Origin: Allomyces macrogynus ATCC 38327
Lineage: Eukaryota; Blastocladiomycota; Blastocladiomycetes; Blastocladiales; Blastocladiaceae
Reading direction: 5' to 3'
Assembly (NCBI GenBank): GCA_000151295.1
Contig: GG745352.1
Location: 726,658-790,657, forward strand
Length of the DNA: 64,000 nucleotides
In this document: positions 21,401 to 31,437 of the stretch, in pieces
Numbering within the stretch: position 1 is the stretch's first letter
Layout: each line of letters starts with the position of its first letter
Notes under the pieces: generated by a model
What the model was told of the DNA's origin: nothing
The model's database searches: none
Seen by the model: only the letters and a program-made list of their open reading frames with translations
Program-made: the position numbers and the translations under genes

Positions 21401-22725
21401 CGCAAGACTAACGTTATTTTCCGCGTTTTTAGATCGTTGATGGTCCGTTTTTCCTGTCGCCCCCTATTCCGCGTGCTCCCACCGCAACGGCCACGGCCGC
21501 CGCTCCCTCTCTCGCGGGAGTTCGTGTGAGGGCTCCGATTGGTCGTCGAAGCGGTCCCCCATGGCTAGCCGGCACCTGCTCCTGGCACCTATGCCGCGGG
21601 CCCTCGCCAACGGCGAACCTCGGGACGCACCTTTTCGGCTCATCTGACAATCCCCACCACGTTCTCCACCACGTTCTCCACATCACAGGTTACCTGCAGC
21701 TCATGGATAACGAGAACTCGAAGACGCTCAAGCTCGTCCCGACGGCTACGGGTTCGCCCGTGCTGCACGACGTCGTTGCCGCCATCCTCAAGCTGCTCAG
21801 CCCGATCTACATTCTCGCCATTTGCATCACGTTCATTGCCTCGCTCGGTAACAAGCCGCAGTCGGCACGCCGCGTGTTCGGCATCGCAATTGGTCTCTTT
21901 GCAATCATCTCGGGTGTGATGCTCGTGCTCATCATCATCTCGACGTGGGTGCAGTTCCAAATCAACCCCGACGTGGCCGGCAAGGTTGCGCAGTTCAAGA
22001 TTGCCAATGTGACCAAGAACGACTCGGGCACGCTCGTTGTCTTGACGCTCGTCTCGCTCGCGGGCACCTACGGCGTCTTCTTTCTCTCGTCGTTCCTCTA
22101 CCTCGAGTGGTACCACATTATCTTCAACATCATCCAGTACACGCTGCTGCTGCCGACCTACGTCAACGGTACATTTTGTCCTTTTCACTCGTTCGTGCTC
22201 CTTTCTCGCCGAGACCGCGACTGACCCTGGCCTGTCCTTCTCAACCCTCCCCCAGTCCTTCAAATCTACGCCTACTGCAACATTTCCGATCTGTCGTGGG
22301 GTACCAAGGGCGACACCGGCGGCGCCAAGGGCGGTTCCGGCGGCGGTTCGGGCGGCAACAACGGTCAGCCCAAGGACGAGCTCGCCGATATTGCCCTGGT
22401 CCCAGCCAACGACTTCTACACCAAGCAGAACGCGCGCTTTACCGCCATGATCCCGGAAATGCAAAAGGACGAGGCGCACTCCAAGTCCAAGGACGACAAG
22501 GAGGACAACTTCAAGAAGTTCCGCACGATTTGGCTGCTCATCTGGACCTTTGTCAACGGCGTTCTCCTCGCCGCGCTCTTGTCGCCGCAGACGATTGGTA
22601 TCGAGTCCAAGTCGTTCCAGAACTTGTACCTGCTCGGTCTCTCTCTCTGCGTGCTTATCCTCACGCTGTTCCGCTTCTGCGGGTCGCTCGTCTACTGGCT
22701 CGGCCACTTGATTGGCTGCTGCTAA
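18418..22725 (+). CDS. Chitin synthase, copy 1
   Basis: Eleven exons: 18418-18434, 19213-19652, 19737-19786, 19861-20107, 20184-20269, 20499-20734, 20817-21082, 21149-21360, 21433-21442, 21689-22168 and 22256-22725. They total 2514 nt, 837 residues. Splicing was set by motifs and by alignment with the paralogue at 41806. A Gln/Pro-rich N-terminus precedes the chitin synthase N domain ([16 protein letters not shown]) and the GT2 core: [47 protein letters not shown] and the catalytic QRRRW (about residue 456). C-terminal membrane spans are broken by a Gly/Ser linker, and the protein ends [10 protein letters not shown]. It makes chitin from UDP-GlcNAc at the plasma membrane. Oddities are a 778-nt first intron, two GC-AG introns and a 10-nt microexon. 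Confidence 0.9.
19787..19860 (+). other. GC-AG intron (chitin synthase 1, intron 3)
   Basis: The exon ends KTMQ and the intron starts GCACGT instead of GTACGT, ending TTTTCTAG before GVHNNIRQ. The paralogue has GTACGT at the identical codon boundary (42365), so the position is certain and only the donor dinucleotide differs. Confidence 0.85.
21361..21432 (+). other. GC-AG intron (chitin synthase 1, intron 8)
   Basis: The 72-nt intron starts GCAAGT, holds ACTAAC and ends TTTTTAG. Using the nearby GT at 21365 instead leads to an immediate stop codon. The paralogue has no intron here, and the coding length matches only if this segment is removed. Confidence 0.8.
21433..21442 (+). other. 10-nt microexon (chitin synthase 1, exon 9)
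   Basis: ATCGTTGATG encodes I-V-D plus the first base of G, matching VIEG in the paralogue. Exons 7, 8 and 9 sum to 266+212+10 = 488 nt, exactly the length of the single paralogous exon 43275-43762. The flanking introns are GC-AG (72 nt) and GT-AG (246 nt). Confidence 0.8.
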
Positions 22726-23473
22726 GCGGGTGGAGGTGGGCCTGGGGGCAGGTACCTCGCGGGTAGAGTGTCCGCGTTGGCCAAGTCGTCGAGGCTCAGT
22801 ATTGGTTGTGGTTTGCGTTTTGTGTTGCCGTGGGCCGTGCGGGCGCGCGGTCGTGTCGTGTGTCCGCTCGTTCGCTCGCCCTGCAGTTTTGCCTCCGTTT
22901 CATTATTTCGGCCGTCGGTCTCTGGACAGGCGCGCGCCATGGCAATTTGTTCTTCTTTAGTTCGCTCTCGCAAGTTCGCGTTTTGTGCAAACATGATGTC
23001 TCATTCATTTCTAGTCTTGTTTTGGTGCAGCGACAACACATCCAGCAACACCCCAGTCCGGCGATGGGTTGGTTCTTTTGTCGGCTTCCACAGCGGCAGC
23101 GCCCGAGTCAGGTCGCGTCGTTCTCCTTGTGGCGCCTGTTGGTTGAAGTGTTGGGCGGCGTTGGTTGGGCCAGCCTCTGCCATTGCAATTCCTCGGCGTG
23201 AGCTAGATTGCAGATTTCCCTCTTGCATAAATTCTCTCAAGGCTAGCAAAAAAAAGAGGGAGCAGTGGAATTTGAAGCACGACACAATGTCGACTGCGGT
23301 CTAGTCAACGACGATGCCACCAAAAGTCTTGCTCTGGCTCTTTTGATTGCTTCTCAGAGTCATTGCGCTGTCCCATCGAGGCTGCGCTCTCAGTGACACT
23401 AAGTACTAAGTGCTGAAGCGCGACGCTCCCACCATTTCTCGTTTGCAACGAGCTGGAGGCTGTCTCAGCCAGC
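22726..23473. other. Intergenic region downstream of chitin synthase 1
   Basis: About 750 bp without a supported gene. It presumably contains the chitin synthase 1 3' end. No repeat or RNA motif stands out. Confidence 0.4.
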
Positions 23474-23933
23474 ATGCCCACGATTGCGCAGAGCTCGCAC
23501 GAAATGCGGCTCCCCCATGCAACCGATATACTGTCCGTGGCGCTCTCCACTTGGAAGTTTTCCACGTGCATGCACATCCCGCTCGCGCCAACCTTGCGTG
23601 ATCTCACTCTCAGTCGCGGACGCGAGTGCGAGCCTTCTCATTGCCATCACGACCGATCTTCCTGCCTCTTTGAGGCACTTCGCACTCATTGGGTGGAAAG
23701 TTGGAGGAACAGCTACGTTTCGCACGCTCATGGCCCATCTCCCACCGCATCTCTCCTCGCTCACGTTGAATGGGTGCGGGATCGCCACTGACGATCTGTC
23801 GGGAGTCGTATGGCCCGAGTCCTTGCAGCACCTCAACTTGTGCGGCAACCGGATCGCTGCGCCCTTGGCGTCACTGCCACCGCGCTTGCGCCTGTTCAAC
23901 TTCGTCCACAGCTACTCACCCCGCTCCCCCTGA
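23474..23933 (+). pseudogene. LRR gene fragment with frameshift
   Basis: LRR-type sequence reads IPLAPTLRDLTLS in one frame up to about 23615 and continues in another frame as LPASLRHFALIGWKVGG, HLPPHLSSLTLNGCGIATDD and SLQHLNLCGNRIAAPLASLP, ending with TGA at 23931-23933. The repeats and the ending resemble the LRR family at 1-8 kb. No F-box is seen upstream, and the frame change near 23615 breaks the gene. Confidence 0.55.
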
Positions 23934-25800
23934 CATGTCCTACGATTGGCTTGCACACGTTCTCCCCGCGTCGCTGATCAAGTGGCCCCACGCGCGTCAG
24001 GCCAGAAGACGCAGGTGTATCTTGCTGCCGACCATCAACTCCCAGGCGACTTGCGCCGCCAGCTCCGCGAAACGTTTGATGTGGTTCTGCTATCTCGAGA
24101 AAGGTCGAAATGGCTGTGTTGAAATGGTTGTGACATGGAGGAGCGCGAGTTGGGATGTCTGTAGGCCCTGGATTGCGCCTGAATGGGAGGATTCAATCTC
24201 TATTCAGGAGCGTCGCTGCCTGTGCTCTCTCGGGTGATTGGAATGAATCGCAATTTCGTTTTTTCTCTTCACGTGCTGGCCGTTCACTGGCACACTCTCG
24301 GATACGCGCCTATTCAACCACACACATCCGAGCAGTCCAACACCCCGGAAAGAGGGTGGAGAGTCCTCTCCAAGTGATGCGGTATTCCTGCTCTAGTGCG
24401 CATGGAAGAGAACGGTTGAAATGATGGACTGCCAGCGACCGAAATTCCATGCGCGCAAGGTCGTGTCCCTCGCCCACCAACAATGAGCGCTCACGGTCAC
24501 CGTCGGTCAAGTGCAATGTGATGAAAAGTTGCGGGCGACGCGTTCCGGGCGACGCGTTCCTGGCGGATGTCAATGAAATTTTGAGCAATATGGAGCAAGG
24601 ACGTCTGACCTGTAGCGACGGCTTTGACCTGAACTCGACTCGTGCGCCAGCGTGTTCGCCAGCGCTTCCGGCCACTGCCCCGCGAACGTGCGGTCAAGGC
24701 GGGGGCGGCCGGCCTTGTCCTGTTTGCTGGAGTGGAGCTCCAAATCACACGCACGTGCTCGCTCTCTGCTCTGGTATGGCGGCCAATGTCCGCCATTCGG
24801 CGCGCTGCACTTGACTGTGACGATTGTTGAGCGACATCTGAATGCCGCCGACCTTGTGCAAATGTACCAACACGCCATGCCAAGCCGGGTTTCAGAAGCG
24901 GAAGCACTGCGGCGGACTAGTTGACGGGATCGGTTGACGATGCTTGCTCATCCAGCAATCGGCTTGGCTCAGGCCGTGATGTTTCTGGGACCCTATACAG
25001 AATGTTCAGCAGCTCGCAGATCACTTTCGCCAAGCATTCGACATTTCAGATAATGCAGTGTTCGTGTTGATATTGAACCCGCGCGACCATTTCCGCGTCA
25101 GGCCGCAGCAGCCGGACCCAGTTGTCGCTCCGCAGAATGATCCTCGGCCAGTACCTGCCGACTCAATTGAGGGCATGTCAGAGACGGCTTCTGGGATGCA
25201 GTCGTTTCAAGTCGGAAAACAATGGGCGCGTGCAACGCCTCGAACTATTGCGCCGATAACGCATTCCGGGTGCGAGGCGTAACTTGCGCATGAATGCCGA
25301 AATGAGTCGTTGCAATGCACCTCGGTCCTTTTGGCGGGGCACACGGCGCGCCTTTTCGACTTGGCCGGCAAAGACAACGGTCCTCTCCAAACGCCCACGG
25401 GCCCGTTTCGTGCAGCGGCATCGCAGTTGCCGTGTTGCACCTCTGCGCCCTCGCCGAACAGCCGGTTCGGCTAGCCGGGTCGAGTATGTCCGCACGCAGG
25501 ATGCCGATGCACTTTTCGGCTGCGCTGCTCTGTTTCCGCCCTCTCTCGCTCATTGTACAAATGCAGCTGATGCCGCCCTTGATCGACAACTGTCGCACCC
25601 TTGTCACTCAAATCTTCCAGCCCACTCGCTCGTCAAGCACTATAGATCAGAACGCGGGAGCAGCGCCAATTTTGCACAAGCACTATTCCATCATAACACT
25701 GCAGCTGATTGTCAACCACAACTTTCGACACCAACCAACTTGAACGAGTCTGAAAGGACCCCCGACCTGCTCTCCACAACCATGACTCCCTTTTGCCGCG
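23934..25800. other. Degenerate region between LRR relic and ABCC transporter
   Basis: About 1.9 kb with no gene that I can support. A short stretch near 24785-24900 (LHLTVTIVERHLNAADLVQM) resembles the LVQM-type LRR of the decayed gene at 910-2539. More unrecognisable remains of that family may be present. Confidence 0.35.
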
Positions 25801-28800
25801 ATGGCGCGCCGTTGGTGCGTATTGTTCGCAGCGTGGGTCATCCATTCGAGCGAGCCAACCGACAAATGTCGCTTCCATTTCCAGGATGTCACGACCCATG
25901 TCGCAGCGCAAATCGACTTCAATTTCTGCTTTCAAGAGGGCGTCGGCCTTGCGTCCTTGGCCGCCGTGTGCATTCTGGCCATTGCCAACCGCTTCTGGTT
26001 CCTGCGCTCGCGGCCGAACCTCCCAACGGGCATGACGCACCCTCATCGATTCCTGATCGGCGCGAAAATGGTACTGTCTATGCGCTCGGTCGTCGTCTCC
26101 GCCCAGATGGCCGATGCTGACCGTTCGTATTGTTCCAACTCGCTCAGATTTTGGCTCTCGGCAACTTGGCCACGGCCTTTACGGTCATTGCGCTCGCTAC
26201 GGGCGCCAAGGAACCGCAGGCCGCGTCAACGTATCTCGCATGGAGCCTATTGTGTGTGACCCTGGCCGTTGCGCTCCCAACGCACTACCTCGAGTACCTG
26301 CGCAGTCGGCGCCCGTCCACGTCGCTTTCCACGTTCTACGCGCTCTTGACGTTGCTGCTCGTCGTGCGCCTGCGCACGCTCGTTTTGCTCGATGTTGGTG
26401 ACTGGTGGTTGGTGCACGCGATCACGCAGCTCTCGATCACGGCCGTGCTCTTTCTCATCGAAAACGCGTCGTCCAAGGGCAAGGACCTGCGCAAGAAGCA
26501 CCAAATGGTCGCTACCGACACGTCCACCGTCAACGAGTCGCCCGAGAACACGGCCACGTTCCTGTCCAAAATCACGTTCTTCTGGGTGACCGACCTGTTG
26601 CTGCGCGGGCGCAAGGCCGCCATCGAGTTTTCGGATCTGTGGGACTTGCCGTGGGCGCTGCGGTCGCGGCGGTCGGGCGACTTGCTGCAGGAGGCATGGA
26701 ACCGCGAGTGCGCAAAACACCCGCAAAACCCGTCGTTCATCAAAGCGCTGCTCGCCGTGTTCGGGCCGCGGCTCCTATTCAACACGTTCCTCGCGTTCCT
26801 CGAAGCGGGGCTGTCGCTCGTGACGCCGTTGTTTGTGCAGTACTTTGTCAATCTCGTGCTTGCGCGCGGTACGCCCGACGAGCGACCCAAGGCCGAGGGC
26901 ATCACGATTGCGATCATGTTTTTCGTGATTGGGCTCATCTCCTCGCTGATCACGGGGCAGCAGCAGCACATTGCGTTCACGGAGGTGACGCGATGCCGTG
27001 TCGCGGTCCAGGTGCGTGCGGCCTCTGCGCGTTTTACATGCTCGGTTTGTTCGCAAGTGCCAAGCTGACGGTCATGTCTTCTTTCGACTGTAGGATGTCG
27101 TCTACCGCAAGGCGCTCACGATTCCGTCGCACAGCCGCGCATCGACGGGCGAAATCGTCAACCATAGTCAAGTCGACGCCGACAACGTCGCAATGACCCT
27201 GCTCCACGTGCTCGACCTGCTCCCGACGCCGCTCACGCTGTCGGTTGCGCTCTTCATGCTCTACCAGCAAGTCGGCTGGTCCATGGTCATGACGATCGTG
27301 CTGATGCTCGCCGCGGTCCCCGTTCTCTCCATTTGCGCGTCGCGCATGATGGATCTGCGTACCGAGTCACTTGCGCAGACCGACGGCCGTGTCAAGGCCA
27401 CGACCGAGGCGCTCAACGGCATCAAGGTATGGATGTTGCGATGGCTGCTGACGGCCAATGCCGCACCGTCGCACGCTGAGCTGATGCTTATCTTTCACGT
27501 CCGGTAGACGCTGAAATTGTACGGGTGGACCAAGTACCTGCGCGACCGCATTTTGAGGTTCCGGGACCGGGAGCTGGCCCTTCTGCGCCGCGTCTACAAC
27601 ATTCTCTCGGTCCAAGTGGGCGTGTCGCTGATTCTGCCGTCGATTTCGACGTTCGCTGTCTTTGCCGTTTACGCGGCCGTCTCACCGCCCAACACGCTCA
27701 CGGCCGGTCGCGTGTTCGTCGCACTCTCGCTCTTCCGACTGATCGAGCACCCGATCCAGGGACTCATCTGGGGCTGGTCGCCGCTCGTCGAAGCCTATGC
27801 ATCGGTGCACCGCATCGGCCGCTTTTTGCAGACCAAGCAGCTCGACGTGTATGTGGAACGCACCCACGACGCAACCAACACGGTCGCGGTTTCGATTGAC
27901 CGGTCCGAGTTTTTGTTTGTCGATGACAAGCCGGTCCTGGCGATTGACAAGCTTACGATCCCGCGCGGGTCGTTGACTGCCGTCGTTGGTAAGGTGGGCA
28001 GCGGCAAGACGGCGCTGCTGTCAGCTATGCTCGGCGAGATTTACAAGGCCCCGAACGGCGGCAAGGTGGTCGTCAACGGTCGCGTCGCGTACGTGTCGCA
28101 GTCGGCCTGGATTATGAACGGCACGGTTCGCGCTAATATTCTGTTCGGTCGTGACCTCGACAAGGACAAGTACCGCGCCGTGCTGCGCGCGTGCGCGCTC
28201 GACAAGGACTTGCAGGTGTTGAGCCACGGCGACCGCACGCAGATTGGCGAAAAGGGGATCAATCTTTCGGGTGGGCAAAAGGCGCGCATCACCTGCGCGC
28301 GCGCGCTCTATGCCGACGCCGACATTTTGCTGCTTGATGACCCGCTCTCGGCCGTTGACGCGCACGTTGATCGGCACATGTTCAATGCCTGGTTTCATCC
28401 GCAGCACGGTTTGCTGCGCGGCAAGACGGTCGTGCTCGTCACGCACGCTGTGCACCATCTGGCCGACGTCGACCATATCTTGGCCATCAAGGACGGCAAG
28501 ATCCACGAGCAGGGCACGTACGCCGAGCTCATGGCCGCCAACGGCACCGTCGCCGAGATTGTCAATGAGTACATGGCCAAGCGCGAAGGGCCATCGTCGT
28601 CATCATCGTCGGACGCTGACGAGGCGTGGTCCGAGATGCCATTCGTCTCGGCCGTGACGGGCGGTCGCAGGAGGTCGATTTCAATCGACGATCGTTTGGA
28701 GGTCGAGGACGTGGCTCGCAAGCTGCTGCGCAAGTCGCTGTCGCGCGCGTCCATGGGGGACATTGGTCGCAATTTTGCTCTAGCCGACGGCGGCGTGATG

Positions 28801-30809
28801 AGCGCCAACGTGGACCAAGACGAGGGGGAAGTCGACGAGAATATGGAAACCAATGTGTCGGGCAAGGTCACCTGGTCGGTCTACATGACGTATTTCCGGC
28901 ACTGTGGGCTGCCGTTTGTCGCGGCCTACGTCCTCATGACGTTTACCGGTAACGCGCTTGGGTTTGTCGTGACGCTTTGGCTGGTCCGTTTCCCCACTCC
29001 TCTTGCCATGCCGTCTTTTCCAGCACTCACCGACTCCCTGGTTCCCGCTAATTAGGGCGCGTGGGGCACCGCATCGAGCGCTGGGAACGGCGGCGATGTT
29101 GCGTATTGGCTGAGCGGCTACGCCGGCATTGTCTTTGCCACTTGCGTCATTTCCACCTTCACGTTCTACTTTTTCCTCGCAATCGTGGCCATCCGCGCGT
29201 CGCGCACGACCATGGTCGAACTGGTCGACCGCATTTTCCGCGCCCCGCTCAGCTTTTTCGACGTGACGCCGTCTGGCACGTGCACTTTTGTTTTTATCCG
29301 CGAAGAAGGTCGCTCCGTGCTCATCTCATCCCAATTTTCCCGTCTTCAGGCCGCGTGCTCAACCGCATGAGCCGTGACCAAAGCAACGTCGACAACGAGG
29401 TGCCGCTCGCGTTTGACCAATGCGTCTTCCTGTCGTTCCAACTGCTTGGCACGGTCATCACGATCATGACAGCGACGCCGTGGATTATTCTTCTCGTCGT
29501 ACCGATCACCGGCATTTTTTACGTCGTTCAGCAGCTGTACCTGAGCACGTCGCGCGAAGTGCAGCGCATCTACCTCGTCCATGGGTCACCCGTCTACCAG
29601 CACTTCACCGAGTCACTCGACGGTCTGGGCGTGATTCGCGCGTACGGGCACGCCGCCCGGTTCGAGTCAGAGGCCGAGCAGAAGCTCGACAACGCGTCCA
29701 AGTCGTACTATTCCGTCATGTCGACGAGCCGGTGGCTGTTTGTGCAGCTGCAGCTGCTTGGCAACCTGATTATCGGCACGATTGGCCTGCTCGCCGTGCT
29801 CACGCCGACGACGGGCACCGCCGTGATTGGCGCGAGTCTCCAGTACTCGCTCGATATCACGTCAGTCATTTCGGACCTGCTTCGCACGGCCGCGCGGCTC
29901 GAAAACGTGCTCGTCTCGGTCGAACGCATCAAGGAGTACTCGGAGGTGCCGACCGAAGCGGCTGAGGAAACGCCGTTTGATCTCGACCAGTCGTGGCCCG
30001 CCAAGGGCGCCATCGAATTCAAGGACTACACGACGAGCTACCGCCCGGGCCTTGACCCGGTGCTCAAGCACGTCAACCTTTCGATCAAGGCTGGCGAGCG
30101 CGTCGGGATTGTGGGACGCACTGGTGCAGGTTCGTTGGGATATCTCTTGGCTTCGCTTATTCTTCCGCGCTTCGTTCACCCTTTGCTCACACGTCCTATG
30201 CAAATAGGCAAATCGTCGCTCACGCTTGCGCTCTTCCGCGCCATTGAAGCGACGGGAGGATCGATTCTCGTCGACGGCGAGGATTTGAGTACCATTGGTC
30301 TCAGTGACGTGCGGTCGCGCTTGACGATCCTACCACAAGACCCCATTCTGTTTGACGCCAAGGTGCGCGATAACTTGGACCCGTCGGGCACCAAGGACGA
30401 TGCCGCGCTCTGGCACGCACTCGAAGGCGCTGGGCTCGCCAAGTACGTGCGCCAACAGGACGATGCGCTCGACGCGATGCTCACAGGGTCGTCCTTGTCG
30501 GTCGGCCAGGCGCAGCTGCTCTGCCTCGCGCGTGCCATTCTGCGCAAGACCAAGGTACTCGTCTTGGACGAGGCGACGGCGTCGATTGACCACCAGACCG
30601 ACGAGATTGTGCAGAAAACGATTCGGCGCGAGTTTGCCGGATGCACGGTGCTCACGATCGCGCACCGGATTGCCACGATTCTCGATTACGACAAGGTGTG
30701 CGTCTTGAATCATGGCGAGGTGACCGAGTTTGATACACCCGAGGCGCTGCTCAGCAAGGCCGACTCGATTTTCTATTCCTTGGCCAAGGAAAGTGGGCTC
30801 GTAAAGTAA
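25801..30809 (+). CDS. ABC transporter, subfamily C (MRP type)
   Basis: Seven exons: 25801-26070, 26148-27011, 27094-27426, 27508-28983, 29056-29275, 29350-30129 and 30208-30809. They give 1514 residues, close to full-length MRPs. The N-terminal hydrophobic domain (TMD0) starts in exon 1. TMD1 follows, then NBD1 with Walker A VGKVGSGKT (about 649), signature NLSGGQKAR and Walker B ILLLDDPLSAVD. TMD2 carries FFDVTPSGRVLNRMSRDQ and leads to NBD2 with Walker A GRTGAGKSS (interrupted by intron 6), signature SLSVGQAQL and Walker B LVLDEATASID. The degenerate DD in NBD1 and the relaxed signature in NBD2 are normal for ABCC. It should export glutathione conjugates or other anions at the vacuole or plasma membrane; the substrate is unknown. 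Intron 5 (29276-29349) is GC-AG. Confidence 0.9.
29276..29349 (+). other. GC-AG intron (ABCC transporter, intron 5)
   Basis: The 74-nt intron starts GCACGT and ends CTTCAG. Removing it restores the conserved ABCC motif TPSGRVLNRMSRDQ. No GT donor nearby keeps the frame. Confidence 0.85.
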
Positions 30810-31114
30810 AGATAGATGTCTTCGGCTTTCATTTTTTTCAGTCCGTCTTTTGCTGTCGTTTCCAGTGTCGCTCAATGCAGTTTGTTGAGAGCGCATCAAC
30901 ATGAGTGCACTTTGCACATTCCATCCAGAACAATGTTTCGCGCCTCTTACGCAACATCAAACCATTTGCTGGCCTTGGACAAGCTCGCGACACGATCACT
31001 TGGAGCTCAAGCCCGCCTGACACATGCTCCGCCAAAACTGCGGCAAATTGGTGCGTGTCGCTGTCCTGAGGTCAAGCACGCAAAGCGACGGCAGTGCTTT
31101 CGCCCATGGCAAAA

Positions 31115-31250
31115 CCGGGATCGCGGCGATCGTCTGCGCCACGTCGCACGACTGGTGATGCTGCGGGTGAGCTTGATGTCGGTGAAAGCATGCCTTGAAA
31201 CAACGTGCCGTGTTCTTGATAATCGTTCTTGTTGCTTGGTTGATTATAAT
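31115..31250 (-). repeat. Dispersed repeat, copy 1 (inverted relative to copy 2)
   Basis: On the minus strand this about 136-bp block aligns with 40861-40988 on the plus strand at roughly 80 percent identity by eye. Shared cores include CTCACCCGCAG and CGTGCGACGTGG.GCAGACGAT.GCCGCGATCCCGG. It lies in the gap between the ABCC gene and the CEP70-like gene. The nature of the element is unknown; a SINE or MITE-like element is possible. Confidence 0.6.
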
Positions 31251-31437
31251 GGGTTGCTGCCCGACTTATGGCTGTGGTGGATGTTTGGGAAGCATACGAG
31301 AGTTCGGTTGCCTCACGAGTTGCTCGACGTTTGCTCCTCCACCTGCTCTGACATATTGATACTTTTCTCAACGTTTTGAGTGAGCGCAGAAACAGATTTC
31401 ATTCTCCACCGTCATTCCAAACCAACCTCGATTGAAA

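Noticed and set aside
25315..25743. A 142-codon open frame just before the ABCC gene
   Set aside because: Frames on both strands overlap here, no domain is visible, and it lies in the decayed LRR zone.
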